DNA from: Pandoraea iniqua
Lineage (GTDB): Bacteria; Pseudomonadota; Gammaproteobacteria; Burkholderiales; Burkholderiaceae
Direction: 5' to 3'
DNA: 64,000 nucleotides
Assembly: GCF_902459685.1 (NCBI RefSeq)
Contig: NZ_CABPSF010000011.1
Location: 84,165-148,164 of the forward strand
Under the pieces are notes generated by a model that worked only from the letters and a program-made list of their open reading frames with translations, searched no databases and was not told the DNA's origin. Position 1 is the stretch's first letter. Each line of letters begins with the position of its first letter. Shown piece by piece: positions 25,998-35,266 of this stretch. A program made the position numbers and the translations under genes.

Positions 25998-26968
25998 CTT
26001 TATCTCCAAAATCAACCCAACAAAATTAAAAATACCTCACCACCACACTTTTAATTATTAGATTTACGAGCATCACGCTTCGGTGTTTGAAAAATTGTAG
26101 ATCAATTAATAATCTTCCCAATTGATGGGCATATTGACGAAGAAACGTGCCGCAAGTTGATCGGACCTTTCAGAAACTAGCGCTACGCCTTTCGTTCGAT
26201 GACTTTCGCGTCTGACGTCTTGGCCTCCCGCTGTTTGGTGCCAGTGACGAAAGCACGAAATCGCGACGCAGTTGAATGCTGGCACGCAAGATGTGAACTG
26301 GACGAACGCTTGGGAAGCACTCTGCTTAGTGGCCATTTGGACGTCCATTGTGTGCCTTTGCCTGAACCGAGACATTGGCCGAGGAGACGAAACGGCCGAA
26401 CTCCCCGCGCAAGTGAGGTCAACTCTTGATCAAGAATGTGTGGCGAACCGCAGGAGGGCCTGCGGCAGCGGCCAGGCCCAAGAAGTTCCAATTCGCAGAT
26501 CACAATGTATCCTCAATCTTGATGAAGCCGAGTTTTAAGCCTCATCAACGGTTTAGCGCGGCCGGTCTCCGATTGACCAACCTCATTGCACGAGTCAACT
26601 ACCGCGTTGCAGGGGCTCCGTCCTCGGCGCCGTCGGCTCTGGCTAACGAACTCACCGCCAGAACAGCAATGGCGACGCCAAGCGCCGCTTCATCATTGGG
26701 TCAATTGACCAAATTGCTATGGCTGATACTCAGCAGCAGATGATTGTGCCCCGCCCTAACCCATCAGATCTGCTGCACAAGCCGTGGCGAATCAGGCCCA
26801 AGGAGATTGAAGCTAAAAAAGGGCTAAACCAGTCTATCCAGACATAGGCCTTCGGGACTTTTGCATTCCAGCAAAAACGTTTGATTTCCAGATGCATTTT
26901 CCGCGGATTGGCGTGCTGGAAATGCCCTGAGCTCATCAGCTCCCAGGGCGCAGAGGGAAATTTGCTGC
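25998..26968. other. Gap without a recognisable gene
   Basis: The first 100 bp is very AT-rich and probably holds the promoter of the Ig-like pair. The rest has only short overlapping open frames on both strands, with no motif I can name. It may contain decayed sequence next to the IS3 element. Confidence 0.4.
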
Positions 26969-27002
26969 ACCACCGGGCCGCTCTGCAGCAAAAACTTGAG
27001 CC
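26969..27002. repeat. 34-bp exact copy of a CoA-transferase segment at an IS edge
   Basis: Positions 26969-27002 are identical to 14904-14937, inside the CoA-transferase gene, and end exactly at the first base of the IS3 element at 27003. Sequence on the far side shows no further similarity. Confidence 0.9.
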
Positions 27003-27132
27003 TGACCTGACGGATTTTTTCGTACCACTGGTGTCTAGAGATTCACGGCCCCGGTGGTTGTGACCTGTCTTGAAAATTTCGTACCAATCAATTCTAGGGA
27101 TAATGGCTCCTCAGCTCAGATAAGGAGTTGGC

Positions 27133-27396
27133 ATGAAGAAAAGCCGGTATAACGACGAACAGATCGTGCGGATACTGCGCGAAGCGGATCGAGACACAGT
27201 GCCTGAAGTGGCCAAGCGCCACGGCGTAAGCGAAGCGTCGATTTACGCCTGGCGCAAGCGCTTCGGCGAGATGGTCAGCGACGACGTCAAGCGCCTCAAA
27301 GCGCTTGAGGCCGAGAACGCGCGACTCAAGAAGATGGTGGCCGAGCGCGATCTTGAGATTGAGGTCATGCGGGAGATCGGCGCAAAAAAGTGGTGA
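27133..27396 (+). CDS. IS3 family transposase OrfA (HTH)
   Basis: 87 residues: an HTH (MKKSRYNDEQIVRILREAD; HGVSEASIYAWRKRFGEM) and a coiled coil (LKALEAENARLKKMVAERDL). It overlaps OrfB by 7 bp at an A6G run, the expected -1 frameshift site. The ATG is preceded by AAGGAG at good spacing. Confidence 0.92.
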   Translation: MKKSRYNDEQIVRILREADRDTVPEVAKRHGVSEASIYAWRKRFGEMVSDDVKRLKALEAENARLKKMVAERDLEIEVMREIGAKKW

Positions 27397-28241
27397 GCGC
27401 GCAGGTTCGCTGCGGGCAAGCCCGCTTTGCGATGAAGCGTGGCTTGAGCCAACGGCGAGCGTGTGCGCTCATGCAGGTTATCCGATCAAGCTTGAGTTAC
27501 ACGCACAAGATGCCGGGTAAAAACACACCGGTGATCGACACGATGAGGACGTTGTCGGGGCAATTCCCGCGCTTCGGTTCACGCCGCATTCGAGTGTTGC
27601 TGGGGCGCGAAGGCATTGTCGTGGGCCGAGATCGATGTGCCGCGCTCTGGGCGCAGGCGGGCCTGCAAGTACCGAAGAAACGATGCAGGCGCCGCGTGGC
27701 CGGCAGTCGGCCAAGCCCCCATGCGCCGGCAGCTCGAAACTCGGTGTGGTGTTATGACTTCGTATTCGATGCCTGCGCAAACGGCCAGCAAGTCAAATGC
27801 CTGACGGTGGTCGACGAATATACGCGGGAGTGCCTGGCGATTGATGTGGCGGGATCCATTCGCTCAAGCCGAGTCATTGAAGTGCTGAGCCGGTTAATCA
27901 GCGTGCATGGCGCACCACGCTATCTTCGGTCAGACAACGGGCCGGAGTTTGTTAGTACAGCGCTTTTGAAATGGGCGGTCCAGGAGCAGATCGAGACGGC
28001 GCTGATTGATCCAGGCACGCCTTGGCAGAATGGTACAAACGAGAGCTTCAACGGAAAATTCCGTGATGAATGTTTGGCGATGGAGTGGTTTCGGAACAGG
28101 ATCGAAGCGAAGATCGTGATCGAAGACTGCCGGACTCATTACAACGAAGTTCGGCCGCACTCGAGTTTGCAGCACCAAACCCCGGCCGAATTTCGTCGGG
28201 CAAGCGAATGTAACTCAACCACCGGGGCCGTGAATCTATAG
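27390..28241 (+). CDS. IS3 family transposase OrfB (DDE integrase core)
   Basis: 283 residues, intact. The N-terminal part has LSQRRACALMQVIRSSLSY and PRFGSRRIRVLLGREG. The rve core has WCYDFVFDACANGQQVKCL, LRSDNGPEFVSTALLKWAV and WQNGTNESFNGKFRDECL with the DDE residues, and the tail is VRPHSSLQHQTPAEF. With an intact OrfA and near-perfect ends this copy could be active. Confidence 0.93.
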   Translation: MVSAQVRCGQARFAMKRGLSQRRACALMQVIRSSLSYTHKMPGKNTPVIDTMRTLSGQFPRFGSRRIRVLLGREGIVVGRDRCAALWAQAGLQVPKKRCRRRVAGSRPSPHAPAARNSVWCYDFVFDACANGQQVKCLTVVDEYTRECLAIDVAGSIRSSRVIEVLSRLISVHGAPRYLRSDNGPEFVSTALLKWAVQEQIETALIDPGTPWQNGTNESFNGKFRDECLAMEWFRNRIEAKIVIEDCRTHYNEVRPHSSLQHQTPAEFRRASECNSTTGAVNL

Positions 28242-28284
28242 ACACCAGTGGTACGAAAAAATCCGTCAGGTCACCATCATCACA

Positions 28285-29487
28285 TCATGTTGATGCGCCT
28301 TGCCCCTCAATACAGGCCCTTGGCAGTGGGCGAAATCGGGCGAGCCACGATGGGTTAAGGTGCCGGAGCGTAAGCGTTATCGCACCCGCCAAAAGGATGC
28401 CGAAGACTACAGCCAACGGTGACGCTTTGAATAAGGCGACAGTGGACCTCCGATTCGGCGTCGTCGGCCCCAAGATGAAGTCAGGAGCATCAAGGCGCTG
28501 ATTTCTGACATCTGTAATTACCGCGGACACACGGTTAATTACCTCACGATGGAGATCGTCGTCGGGCGCGCTCTCGCGAGTCACCGCGAGTGTAGCCAAA
28601 TACGCCCCCTTCAGACGAGCACCAGAAGCCAAGTGTGGGGAGCGTCGTCTCAGCTCCACGAAAAACGCTGTTTCAAAATTGTTCTGTTTCTGCCGCCGCA
28701 GCAGTCTATCGAGTTCCACTTTTGCGTCGACCAACTCGGTCTCAAGTCCAACAATTTGGGTTACAGGCGGAAGGAAACGACCGTTGATTTCTGTCGTGAC
28801 GATTTGTTGCTCTTTAGCCGGAACGGACTGAGGATACTCGCTTGCAATTCGTCGAGCCTGACCTAGACGCCTATCGAGCTCTCGAATCCTCAGTTCCGCA
28901 TTAATGATTCCGTTGTCGATCTTTAGCGCTTCAGTCGCAGACTCCCCCTCCAACTTGTCGGTTACGGCTCGAAGATATCTCCCTAACATGACATCCGTGA
29001 TGTAGCTCGCCAGAAGCCGCAGCTTCTCCGACGCGTCCTCACCGGACAGCGTACTTTGCACTTTGAAAGAAATACCAGAGGTCAACAGACCTCGAGCATC
29101 CTTGTCGGCGATGAATCTTGAGGCATTCTTGTCATATTGCATTTCCAGCTTCACGTGTTCGGCGATAAACCGTTCACTGATCTGGGAAATGAGATATCGA
29201 CCAGCAGGTGTATTCGATTTTCCGACGAATTCTAGATATTCCCGAAGGCGTTGGGGATCCACAAACGCCGGTTTCTCAAGGTTATACGAGGCAACATCGC
29301 GCGTGACCGAAATAAACGCCTGACTCTCGAAACGAGCGGAAATAAGTAGGCAAGCGACAAGAATCATCAAGGACGTCACGACTGCCAGAAGCACAAAAAT
29401 CCTCCAGCATTCCAGCAGTCGCGTGAGCCAGATGGGCACTGATAGCTCTCCGTCAATTTCCACCTGATTATCCGAGAGACTCGTCAT
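28285..29487 (-). CDS. Wzz/chain-length-determinant-like inner-membrane protein
   Basis: 400 residues from ATG at 29487 (AGGTG upstream). The topology is that of a polysaccharide co-polymerase: a cytoplasmic N-terminus, a first membrane helix at about residues 25-48 (IFVLLAVVTSLMILVACLL), a long periplasmic coiled-coil region (about 50-355, with EGESATEALKIDNGIINAEL), and a second membrane helix near the C-terminus (PLAVVFGILLAGAITLTL) followed by a short basic tail. Such proteins set glycan chain length in O-antigen or capsule export. No glycosyltransferase, Wzx or Wzy gene is nearby, so this is an orphan. The C-terminus ends 11 bp from an IS; slight truncation is possible. Confidence 0.7.
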   Translation of the reverse strand: MTSLSDNQVEIDGELSVPIWLTRLLECWRIFVLLAVVTSLMILVACLLISARFESQAFISVTRDVASYNLEKPAFVDPQRLREYLEFVGKSNTPAGRYLISQISERFIAEHVKLEMQYDKNASRFIADKDARGLLTSGISFKVQSTLSGEDASEKLRLLASYITDVMLGRYLRAVTDKLEGESATEALKIDNGIINAELRIRELDRRLGQARRIASEYPQSVPAKEQQIVTTEINGRFLPPVTQIVGLETELVDAKVELDRLLRRQKQNNFETAFFVELRRRSPHLASGARLKGAYLATLAVTRESAPDDDLHREVINRVSAVITDVRNQRLDAPDFILGPTTPNRRSTVALFKASPLAVVFGILLAGAITLTLRHLNPSWLARFRPLPRACIEGQGAST

Positions 29488-29940
29488 GTAACACCTAATA
29501 CGCAAATGGAACAAAGTCTTTTATCACGCCGGGCCAGGCCCAACCTTTGGAACGGACGTCATTCCGTTTGATTCCGACGCCATCCTTGCCATACACAAAG
29601 GGGGCACACCCACTGAAAACTAGTGGCGGCGCCACCTCCATATGGCGCCCCTACCATTTGCGTAGGTGCTTCTGCATTTTGACGAACAGGACGGGCTGCA
29701 GATCTACATTCGGCCGGCTTGCAGCTAATGCGGCCCCACTATCACAGATGCTAACTCGCCCCTCATCCGTACGACTAGTTCGAAGTCCGCATGGCGTTAC
29801 AACTTTGAAACGTCACGGCCCTCTCCATACCAAGCATCCCATGCCAGATCGCGACAGCACGAAACAGCCCCGGTAATGTGCCGCTTCTTCATCATCCGCT
29901 ATTGCATGAGGGCTTTCACTTGACAGCGCACGCCTCTCAT
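29488..29940. other. Gap between Wzz-like gene and nuoM
   Basis: About 450 bp with no convincing gene. It presumably contains the promoter of the Wzz-like gene and the 3' region of nuoM; no clear hairpin terminator was found. Confidence 0.4.
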
Positions 29941-31506
29941 TCAACCCGCAGATGACATTCTCTTCACCACCGCCGCTGCGTGACCCGCCGCCTCACCATG
30001 TCGGCGTCCGGCCATTTCACTGCCGCCAGGCTCGTTCTCGGGAAGCCGGTGACGTTCGATGTCCTGTACGGCATGAATAGCCGTCGCGTCGATACCGTTG
30101 GTGAGCGGCTTCGGGTCGACACCGATCGCGAGTACCATCAGCGCCATTGCACCCAGCAGTGCGAACTCGCGACGGCTCAGATCGCGCAATCCCGCCACCC
30201 GAGCATTCGCCACGCGCCCGAAGATCACGCGCTTGAACATCCACAACGTGTACGCCGCGCTCAACACCAGCGTGAGCGACGCCAGCGCGCCGATCCAGAA
30301 ATTGGCCTTGATCGCGCCCATCAACACGAGAAACTCGCCCACGAATCCCGACGTGCCCGGCATGCCCACGTTCGCCATCGAAAACAGCATCGCAAACGCG
30401 GCAAAGCGCGGCATCGTGGCCGCAACGCCACCATACGCATCGATCGACGCACTTCCCGTGCGGTCATACAGCATGCCCGTGCACAGCAGCATCGCGCCGG
30501 ACACAATGCCGTAGGAAATCATCTGCATCACCGCGCCGTCCGTGCCCAATTCCGAGAATAGGAACAGACCGAGCGTGACCAGCCCCATATGCGCGACCGC
30601 AGAGTAGGCAAGCAACTTGCGCAAATCCGTTTGCACCAGCGCCACGAGGCTCGCGTAAATCACGGCGATCAACGACAGCACCACCATCAGCGGTGCAAGG
30701 AAATGGCTCGCATCGGGTAGCAGCGGCAGATTGAAACGCAGCAGGCCGTAGCCGCCCAGCTTCAGCATGCCGAGCATCACGGCGGCGCCGGTGGGCCCAT
30801 CCAGATGCACTTCCGGCAGCCACGTATGCACCGGCCACATCGGCACCTTGACGGAAAAGGCGCCAAGGAATCCGACGAACAACATGACCTGCACGGCGAG
30901 CGGCAGATGCAGCGTCTGCCAGCGCGCAATGTCGAAGCTCCGGGTCTGCATGTACAGATAGAGCATCGAGAGCAGCATCATCAGCGAGCCAGTCAGCGAA
31001 AAGAAGAAGAACTTGATGGCCGCATGCGTGCGATTGGCGCGTCCGTACACGCCGATCAGCAGATACAACGGCAGCAGCGTGGCCTCGAAAAAGACGAAGA
31101 ACAACATGCCGTCCTGCGCGGTGAACACGCCCTGCATCAGCCCCGAGAGCACGAGGAAGCTACCGAAGTACGCGCTCATGCGCGTCGTCACCGCACGCCA
31201 CGACGCCAACACCACGATCACCGTCGTGACACCGGTCAATGCCACCAGCCAGAGCGAGATGCCGTCGATACCGACATGCCACGACGCATCGAACGACGTG
31301 ATCCAGCGAAAGCGCTCGACAAACTGAAGACTCGTCACACTGGTACGAAAGCCATGCACCAACGGCACGATAGGCGCCGCAGAGATCACCGCGGCAATCA
31401 GCGATGTCCAACGCACGACATTGGGGTGACGATCCTGGCCCAGCAGCATGACGAGTGCGCCGGCCAAGATGGGAAGCCAGATGAGAAGCGACAGGATGGG
31501 GAACAT
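29941..31506 (-). CDS. nuoM: NADH-quinone oxidoreductase subunit M-like, orphan
   Basis: 521 residues from ATG at 31506, which begins MFPILSLLIWLPILAGALVM, the usual NuoM start. About 14 membrane helices. Proton-channel residues are present: the Glu in VFFEATLLPLYLLIG, the Lys in AFSVKVPMWPVHTWLPEVHL, and the Lys in GMLKLGGYGLLRFN. In complex I this antiporter-like subunit couples electron transfer to proton pumping. Normally nuoM lies between nuoL and nuoN; here no other nuo or mrp gene is present. The last ~50 residues (after DPKPLTNGIDATAIHAVQDI) are charged, unlike typical NuoM tails, and may be an aberrant extension. No Shine-Dalgarno is obvious, so expression is uncertain. Confidence 0.88.
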   Translation of the reverse strand: MFPILSLLIWLPILAGALVMLLGQDRHPNVVRWTSLIAAVISAAPIVPLVHGFRTSVTSLQFVERFRWITSFDASWHVGIDGISLWLVALTGVTTVIVVLASWRAVTTRMSAYFGSFLVLSGLMQGVFTAQDGMLFFVFFEATLLPLYLLIGVYGRANRTHAAIKFFFFSLTGSLMMLLSMLYLYMQTRSFDIARWQTLHLPLAVQVMLFVGFLGAFSVKVPMWPVHTWLPEVHLDGPTGAAVMLGMLKLGGYGLLRFNLPLLPDASHFLAPLMVVLSLIAVIYASLVALVQTDLRKLLAYSAVAHMGLVTLGLFLFSELGTDGAVMQMISYGIVSGAMLLCTGMLYDRTGSASIDAYGGVAATMPRFAAFAMLFSMANVGMPGTSGFVGEFLVLMGAIKANFWIGALASLTLVLSAAYTLWMFKRVIFGRVANARVAGLRDLSRREFALLGAMALMVLAIGVDPKPLTNGIDATAIHAVQDIERHRLPENEPGGSEMAGRRHGEAAGHAAAVVKRMSSAG

Positions 31507-32325
31507 AGAGAGATCTGATGTGCTGCAACAAAAACCAGGCGCTGTTGCACGACATCCGCGCAGTGTGCGGCGAACCAGACTCAGCACGCCCACGGATGGC
31601 GAAGCGCAACTCAAGACAAATTAATGCTTGAGGGAGGGGACGCCATGCGCGGCGGCGTCAACGAAGGTCGCAAGCATACGCGTCTCGAAGGTATTTTGCA
31701 TCGCAGCAAATTTTACAAATGATTGCGCAAGCGTCACGGGACCGAACTGTCAGTAAGCACCGCGGAAAATCTCAATTTCCATCGCAGAATCAAATGAACC
31801 TGCCTGAAGTTCAAAGCCTGGCGCCATCGAGATTTGCTAGCGTGTGTGCGACGCATGAGTTCGAATCCCCCAATCCTCCGACAGGCAATGACAAGTGGGG
31901 CAAACGACGAGCGCTAACATACGTTCATCTTCAACGCGCCCTCGATTGCTTAACTCGGGATGAACCTATGGCGTACGACGTGCGGCGCCAGTAGCGCAAA
32001 GTTGCTGCAGCTACGACATTCGACCACTCAACGGGATATTTTGGATTCGCAAACTCGTGTCACGCGGAGCAATCGTCCATGCGCTAAGCCAATAGCTACG
32101 TCATTCGAGAGAGTGCACCGAATCATCGGATCGGAAACGATGCGCTTCCTCCTCAGCCCTTCGTGTACATCACTCGGTGCGAAGCATGTCTGTCGACGAA
32201 CAGAACCGGGCGCACATGTGGCATCAGTTGGAGGCGAAGCAGTGGCGCAGATGTCGCGGAGGCCTCGGATGATCGTCCTTGTCGAGGGCTTGAGAATTAC
32301 TTTGCGCGTTCGCGCCTGATTCGAC
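31507..32325. other. Long gap with a tRNA-3'-end-like scrap
   Basis: Some 800 bp without a supportable gene. At about 31857-31884 the sequence GAGTTCGAATCCCC followed by AATCCTCCGACA resembles the T-arm and 3' end of a serine-type tRNA, but no 5' half precedes it. It may be a leftover integration site or chance. Confidence 0.4.
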
Positions 32326-33132
32326 ATGTCAATTTCGTTAAGAATCGTTAGTCATCCCGCCACGCTATTTCTGATTTTGTTTTTTTCGATGGTGATCGCC
32401 ACAATGGTCGGGGCATTTTTGCTTCGCGAGAAAGCACCACTTGATGCGCCGGCAAGAGAGAACTTCAATGTGATCCATGCTGCGACGCTAACATTGTTCG
32501 GACTTTTGGTTGGGTTTACGCTGTCGATGTTTGTGTCCCGATACGACAATCGAAAGCACGACGAGCAAGAGGAAGCGAGCGCAATCAGTACGGCATATCT
32601 GCGCGCCGACCTGCTTGATGGCGAGGTCAGCGCCTCAATAAAGGCAACTCTTCTTGCGTACTTGGACTTACGAATCCGCGATTACGGAGCGTCTGACGAG
32701 GCCGGGCTCCGCGCCGTCGCGCACGAGACTGTCACGCTACAAGATCAACTATGGCGCGCAGTCTCGCCAATCGGGCAGAAGCGCTCGGATCCGGTCATGG
32801 CGCTAGTTATTGCGAGTGTTAATGAGGTGCTCAATACTCAGGGCTACACGCAAGCCGCGTGGCGAAATCGCATTCCTGCTGGCGTCTGGGCGCTGCTACT
32901 GATAATCGCCCTCCTATCGAGTGTCATGCAGGGCTACATGTCTCGCGGAGCTCTCAAAAGAAACCTGAGTCTGCTGATCTTGCCCCTTAGCGCTTCGCTG
33001 TCAATTTCGCTCATCGCCGACATCGATAGCCCGCGCGGAGGCTTTATTCGGGTTGTACCGCAAAACCTAACCGCGTTGGCAGCGAGCATTGCGTCGGATG
33101 GCGCAAACCACAATACAGTTGTGGCACCGTGA
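32326..33132 (+). CDS. DUF4239 (bestrophin-like) membrane protein
   Basis: 268 residues. Two N-terminal membrane helices (FLILFFSMVIATMVGAFLL; ATLTLFGLLVGFTLSMFVSR) are followed by the conserved YDNRKHDEQEEASAISTAYL segment, a helical soluble region, and two C-terminal helices (AGVWALLLIIALLSSVMQGY; LSLLILPLSASLSISLIADI). The tail SPRGGFIRVVPQNL is the DUF4239 signature end. The family is predicted to be channel-like, but its function is unproven. It overlaps or abuts the small secreted protein gene downstream, which may be coupled. Confidence 0.82.
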   Translation: MSISLRIVSHPATLFLILFFSMVIATMVGAFLLREKAPLDAPARENFNVIHAATLTLFGLLVGFTLSMFVSRYDNRKHDEQEEASAISTAYLRADLLDGEVSASIKATLLAYLDLRIRDYGASDEAGLRAVAHETVTLQDQLWRAVSPIGQKRSDPVMALVIASVNEVLNTQGYTQAAWRNRIPAGVWALLLIIALLSSVMQGYMSRGALKRNLSLLILPLSASLSISLIADIDSPRGGFIRVVPQNLTALAASIASDGANHNTVVAP

Positions 33133-33332
33133 ACCTAGGCGCGCCCAAGTGTTGGCGCATCGTCTGCCATATCTGCGCCGGAGGATATTGGAACAGAAGC
33201 GAAGTGCGCCTGAGCGTGTGCCCCAAAACGCTCAGGCACTCTGCCACCAATTCCTCGGGTCGACTCGCCCTAGCGTTTTCGTCAAGCGCTATCCACGAAC
33301 TCCTGAAACGCCTTCTTTTATCGGAAATTGCT

Positions 33333-33803
33333 TTGAGAACCATTGTCATCGTTCGTTGCGCGCTCGCGCTTGCGGCATTCGCGAGCCTTTCAACTGCGCA
33401 CGCAGAGCATGCCTACCATGTGACATTCACGAACATAACGAAAAGTGAATTGACGTTGACCTATGCCGGAGACGAGTGCATGCATGAGCACGGTCCGGAG
33501 ACAATACGGGTCATGCCAGGGGAGTCTTCTTCCCCCATCGAATTACGAGATAGCGGTAGCCTATTCGACGATTGTACGTCCGCGACAAAAGGCGTCGAGT
33601 GGCGCGGGGAGTTCGAGGCTGATGAAAGGTTTGTAAACCCTTCCTTCAAGCGAACGCGGCACGACGGGCTATGGTGGACACAAGTCTCCGGCGGTGCGAG
33701 AAATGTCCACTTCCTCGCCACGTGCGGTGGCGACGAATGTGACTCGGCCGACGGGAAAGGCGGGGACAACCCAGGTGCCATCCGAGTCATTGTTGGGCCA
33801 TAG
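33333..33803 (+). CDS. Small secreted protein, family not recognised
   Basis: The frame is open from 33129 (a GTG overlapping the previous stop), but the first ~68 residues are not protein-like. The TTG at 33333 with GGAA upstream starts an obvious signal peptide (LRTIVIVRCALALAAFASLS, cleaved after TAHA). The mature protein (~130 residues) looks like a beta-sandwich: YHVTFTNITKSELTLTYAGD, CMHEHGPETIRVMPGES, and a CGGDECDSADGKGGDNPGA loop with two cysteines. It is loosely reminiscent of aegerolysin-type folds, but that is only an impression. Start uncertain. Confidence 0.6.
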   Translation: MRTIVIVRCALALAAFASLSTAHAEHAYHVTFTNITKSELTLTYAGDECMHEHGPETIRVMPGESSSPIELRDSGSLFDDCTSATKGVEWRGEFEADERFVNPSFKRTRHDGLWWTQVSGGARNVHFLATCGGDECDSADGKGGDNPGAIRVIVGP

Positions 33804-34051
33804 GCGCTACCGGAATGACTGCCATGTGGCGTGGGGCCGATTAGCGTGCATCTTCCGCACCGGAAGAAAAAGACAAGCTTTTCGACACCACCAGCAGAAT
33901 TACAACGCCAGTCGCTAGCCCGTGATTGTTGTCCATCCTGCGTGTGACGGCTCCGGAACTACCGGCTCCCAGGCCGGCATATGCGGCAAACCTCATGTGA
34001 TCGCAGCGGAAACGTTGTTAGATTTTCTCGCTTTGCTCCTCTGCACCAACA

Positions 34052-35266
34052 ATGGAAGCGTTTGAGCCTCGAAGCATCAACCGTGAGTCAGGCTGCAAGT
34101 CCTGCATTCCCGCTCTGAGAGGGCTTGCCTTGTCAATGGCACTCCTCATCGGAACTGCCGCTCATGCAGACCAAACTGTCGCTTTCGCCGGTTTAGCGTA
34201 TGCGGGCGACGCAGCACAGATTGACGCCCGCTACCCCGTCACCAGATCGCTTGACGCTTCGCTACGCGAGTCAGGAAATCCGGCAGGAAAGACCATCATC
34301 GCCGAACTGAAGGCCCATCCCCCTCAGAATTTCGCTATGCAGTATGCGGGGATGGCGTCACTTAACGGATCGGACCAAGCGTTAGCTACCGCATTGGTCA
34401 TCACCAACGAGACGATCTCGGATGAGCGCTTTGGTGACATGCACAAAGTGCTTGTCGGTCTTCGCGCTCAAGCACTGGTCTTTGATTTCCGGGCAATGAA
34501 GATCGTTCGTGCATATCCGTTGGCCGCAACCTACTTGGATGTGATGGATCACGTCCCAACTAAGCAGGAGTCACGCGATCGCGTTCTTCGCTTGCTCTTA
34601 GGCGACACGGGAAAACCCGGCCTATTTTCTCGCTACGCGGAAGTGATGTCTAAGGCAGCCCTACCGGATTCGGGGTCGAAGTACTTGCAAGTGGCCCACG
34701 TCGGCATCCCTGACGCTGCACTGGCACATCTCCCGTCTGCGCTTCAAGCCCCCGGTGCCGCGCAGGCTTGGCTGGCCGACATGATGAGCGAAGCCATGCT
34801 GAATAAGAGCCAAGTGCCGATGCTGCCGTACTCGGCCGGATACGCCATCGGGAATGCGATGGCAATGCGCTTTTCCGATGGTGACATTTTCAATTTGAAG
34901 CTGCCGGCACCCGATTACTCGGTCGACATTGATTTGAAAGGCTTCAAACGGGTCGACTACGGAAGCAGTAGCGCGGGAAGCAGCTACATCTACGCGACTT
35001 ACAGCCACATCAAGCTCGCGGAGCTCATGTCCGGGACAACCTACCTTGATGCGGACTTCAAGAACGGCGAGGTAAAGAACGTCCCGGTTACACAGTCGCA
35101 AGTCGACGACCTTCCCGCCTACGCCGAGTCAGCGCGCGGGCTGTTTGACAAGTTGGCGAGCGCCCTGGCAGGCGACAACAGCGATTGGTTGTCTGCGGCG
35201 GCCTCCGGCGAGCACATCAAGAATCAGATTGACAATACCCGAGGAGTCTTGAAGTCATGCAAATAG
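34052..35266 (+). CDS. Exported protein of unknown function, operon gene 1
   Basis: 404 residues. The N-terminal signal peptide has a long basic n-region and a hydrophobic core (GLALSMALLIGTAAHA, cleaved before DQTVAFAGLAYAGD), giving a periplasmic or secreted product. The mature part is mixed alpha/beta with a repeated LPSALQAPGAAQAWLADMM helical segment. No enzyme motif or lipobox. Its 3' end overlaps the next gene by 10 bp, so the two are translationally coupled. The role must be read from the operon: the downstream products are also exported and the last is a FlgT/CsgG-like lipoprotein, pointing to an envelope assembly or secretion function. Confidence 0.75.
   Translation: MEAFEPRSINRESGCKSCIPALRGLALSMALLIGTAAHADQTVAFAGLAYAGDAAQIDARYPVTRSLDASLRESGNPAGKTIIAELKAHPPQNFAMQYAGMASLNGSDQALATALVITNETISDERFGDMHKVLVGLRAQALVFDFRAMKIVRAYPLAATYLDVMDHVPTKQESRDRVLRLLLGDTGKPGLFSRYAEVMSKAALPDSGSKYLQVAHVGIPDAALAHLPSALQAPGAAQAWLADMMSEAMLNKSQVPMLPYSAGYAIGNAMAMRFSDGDIFNLKLPAPDYSVDIDLKGFKRVDYGSSSAGSSYIYATYSHIKLAELMSGTTYLDADFKNGEVKNVPVTQSQVDDLPAYAESARGLFDKLASALAGDNSDWLSAAASGEHIKNQIDNTRGVLKSCK

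Larger units (their letters stand above)
27003..28273 (+). mobile_element. IS3-family element with long inverted repeats (1271 bp)
   Basis: The inverted repeats extend about 57 bp with two mismatches, starting TGACCTGACGGATTTTTTCG at 27003 and, read inward, at 28273. Both genes are intact. No clear target duplication is seen (AGCC on the left, CCAT on the right). The right end is only 11 bp from the stop of the Wzz-like gene. Confidence 0.92.

Noticed and set aside
30805..31518. A 237-codon plus-strand frame opposite nuoM
   Set aside because: His/Gln/Arg-rich antisense of membrane-helix codons; no start signal.
31857..31884. A stretch resembling a tRNA T-arm and 3' end
   Set aside because: No D-arm or anticodon arm precedes it and no second copy exists in the window, so neither a tRNA nor an attachment-site pair can be supported.
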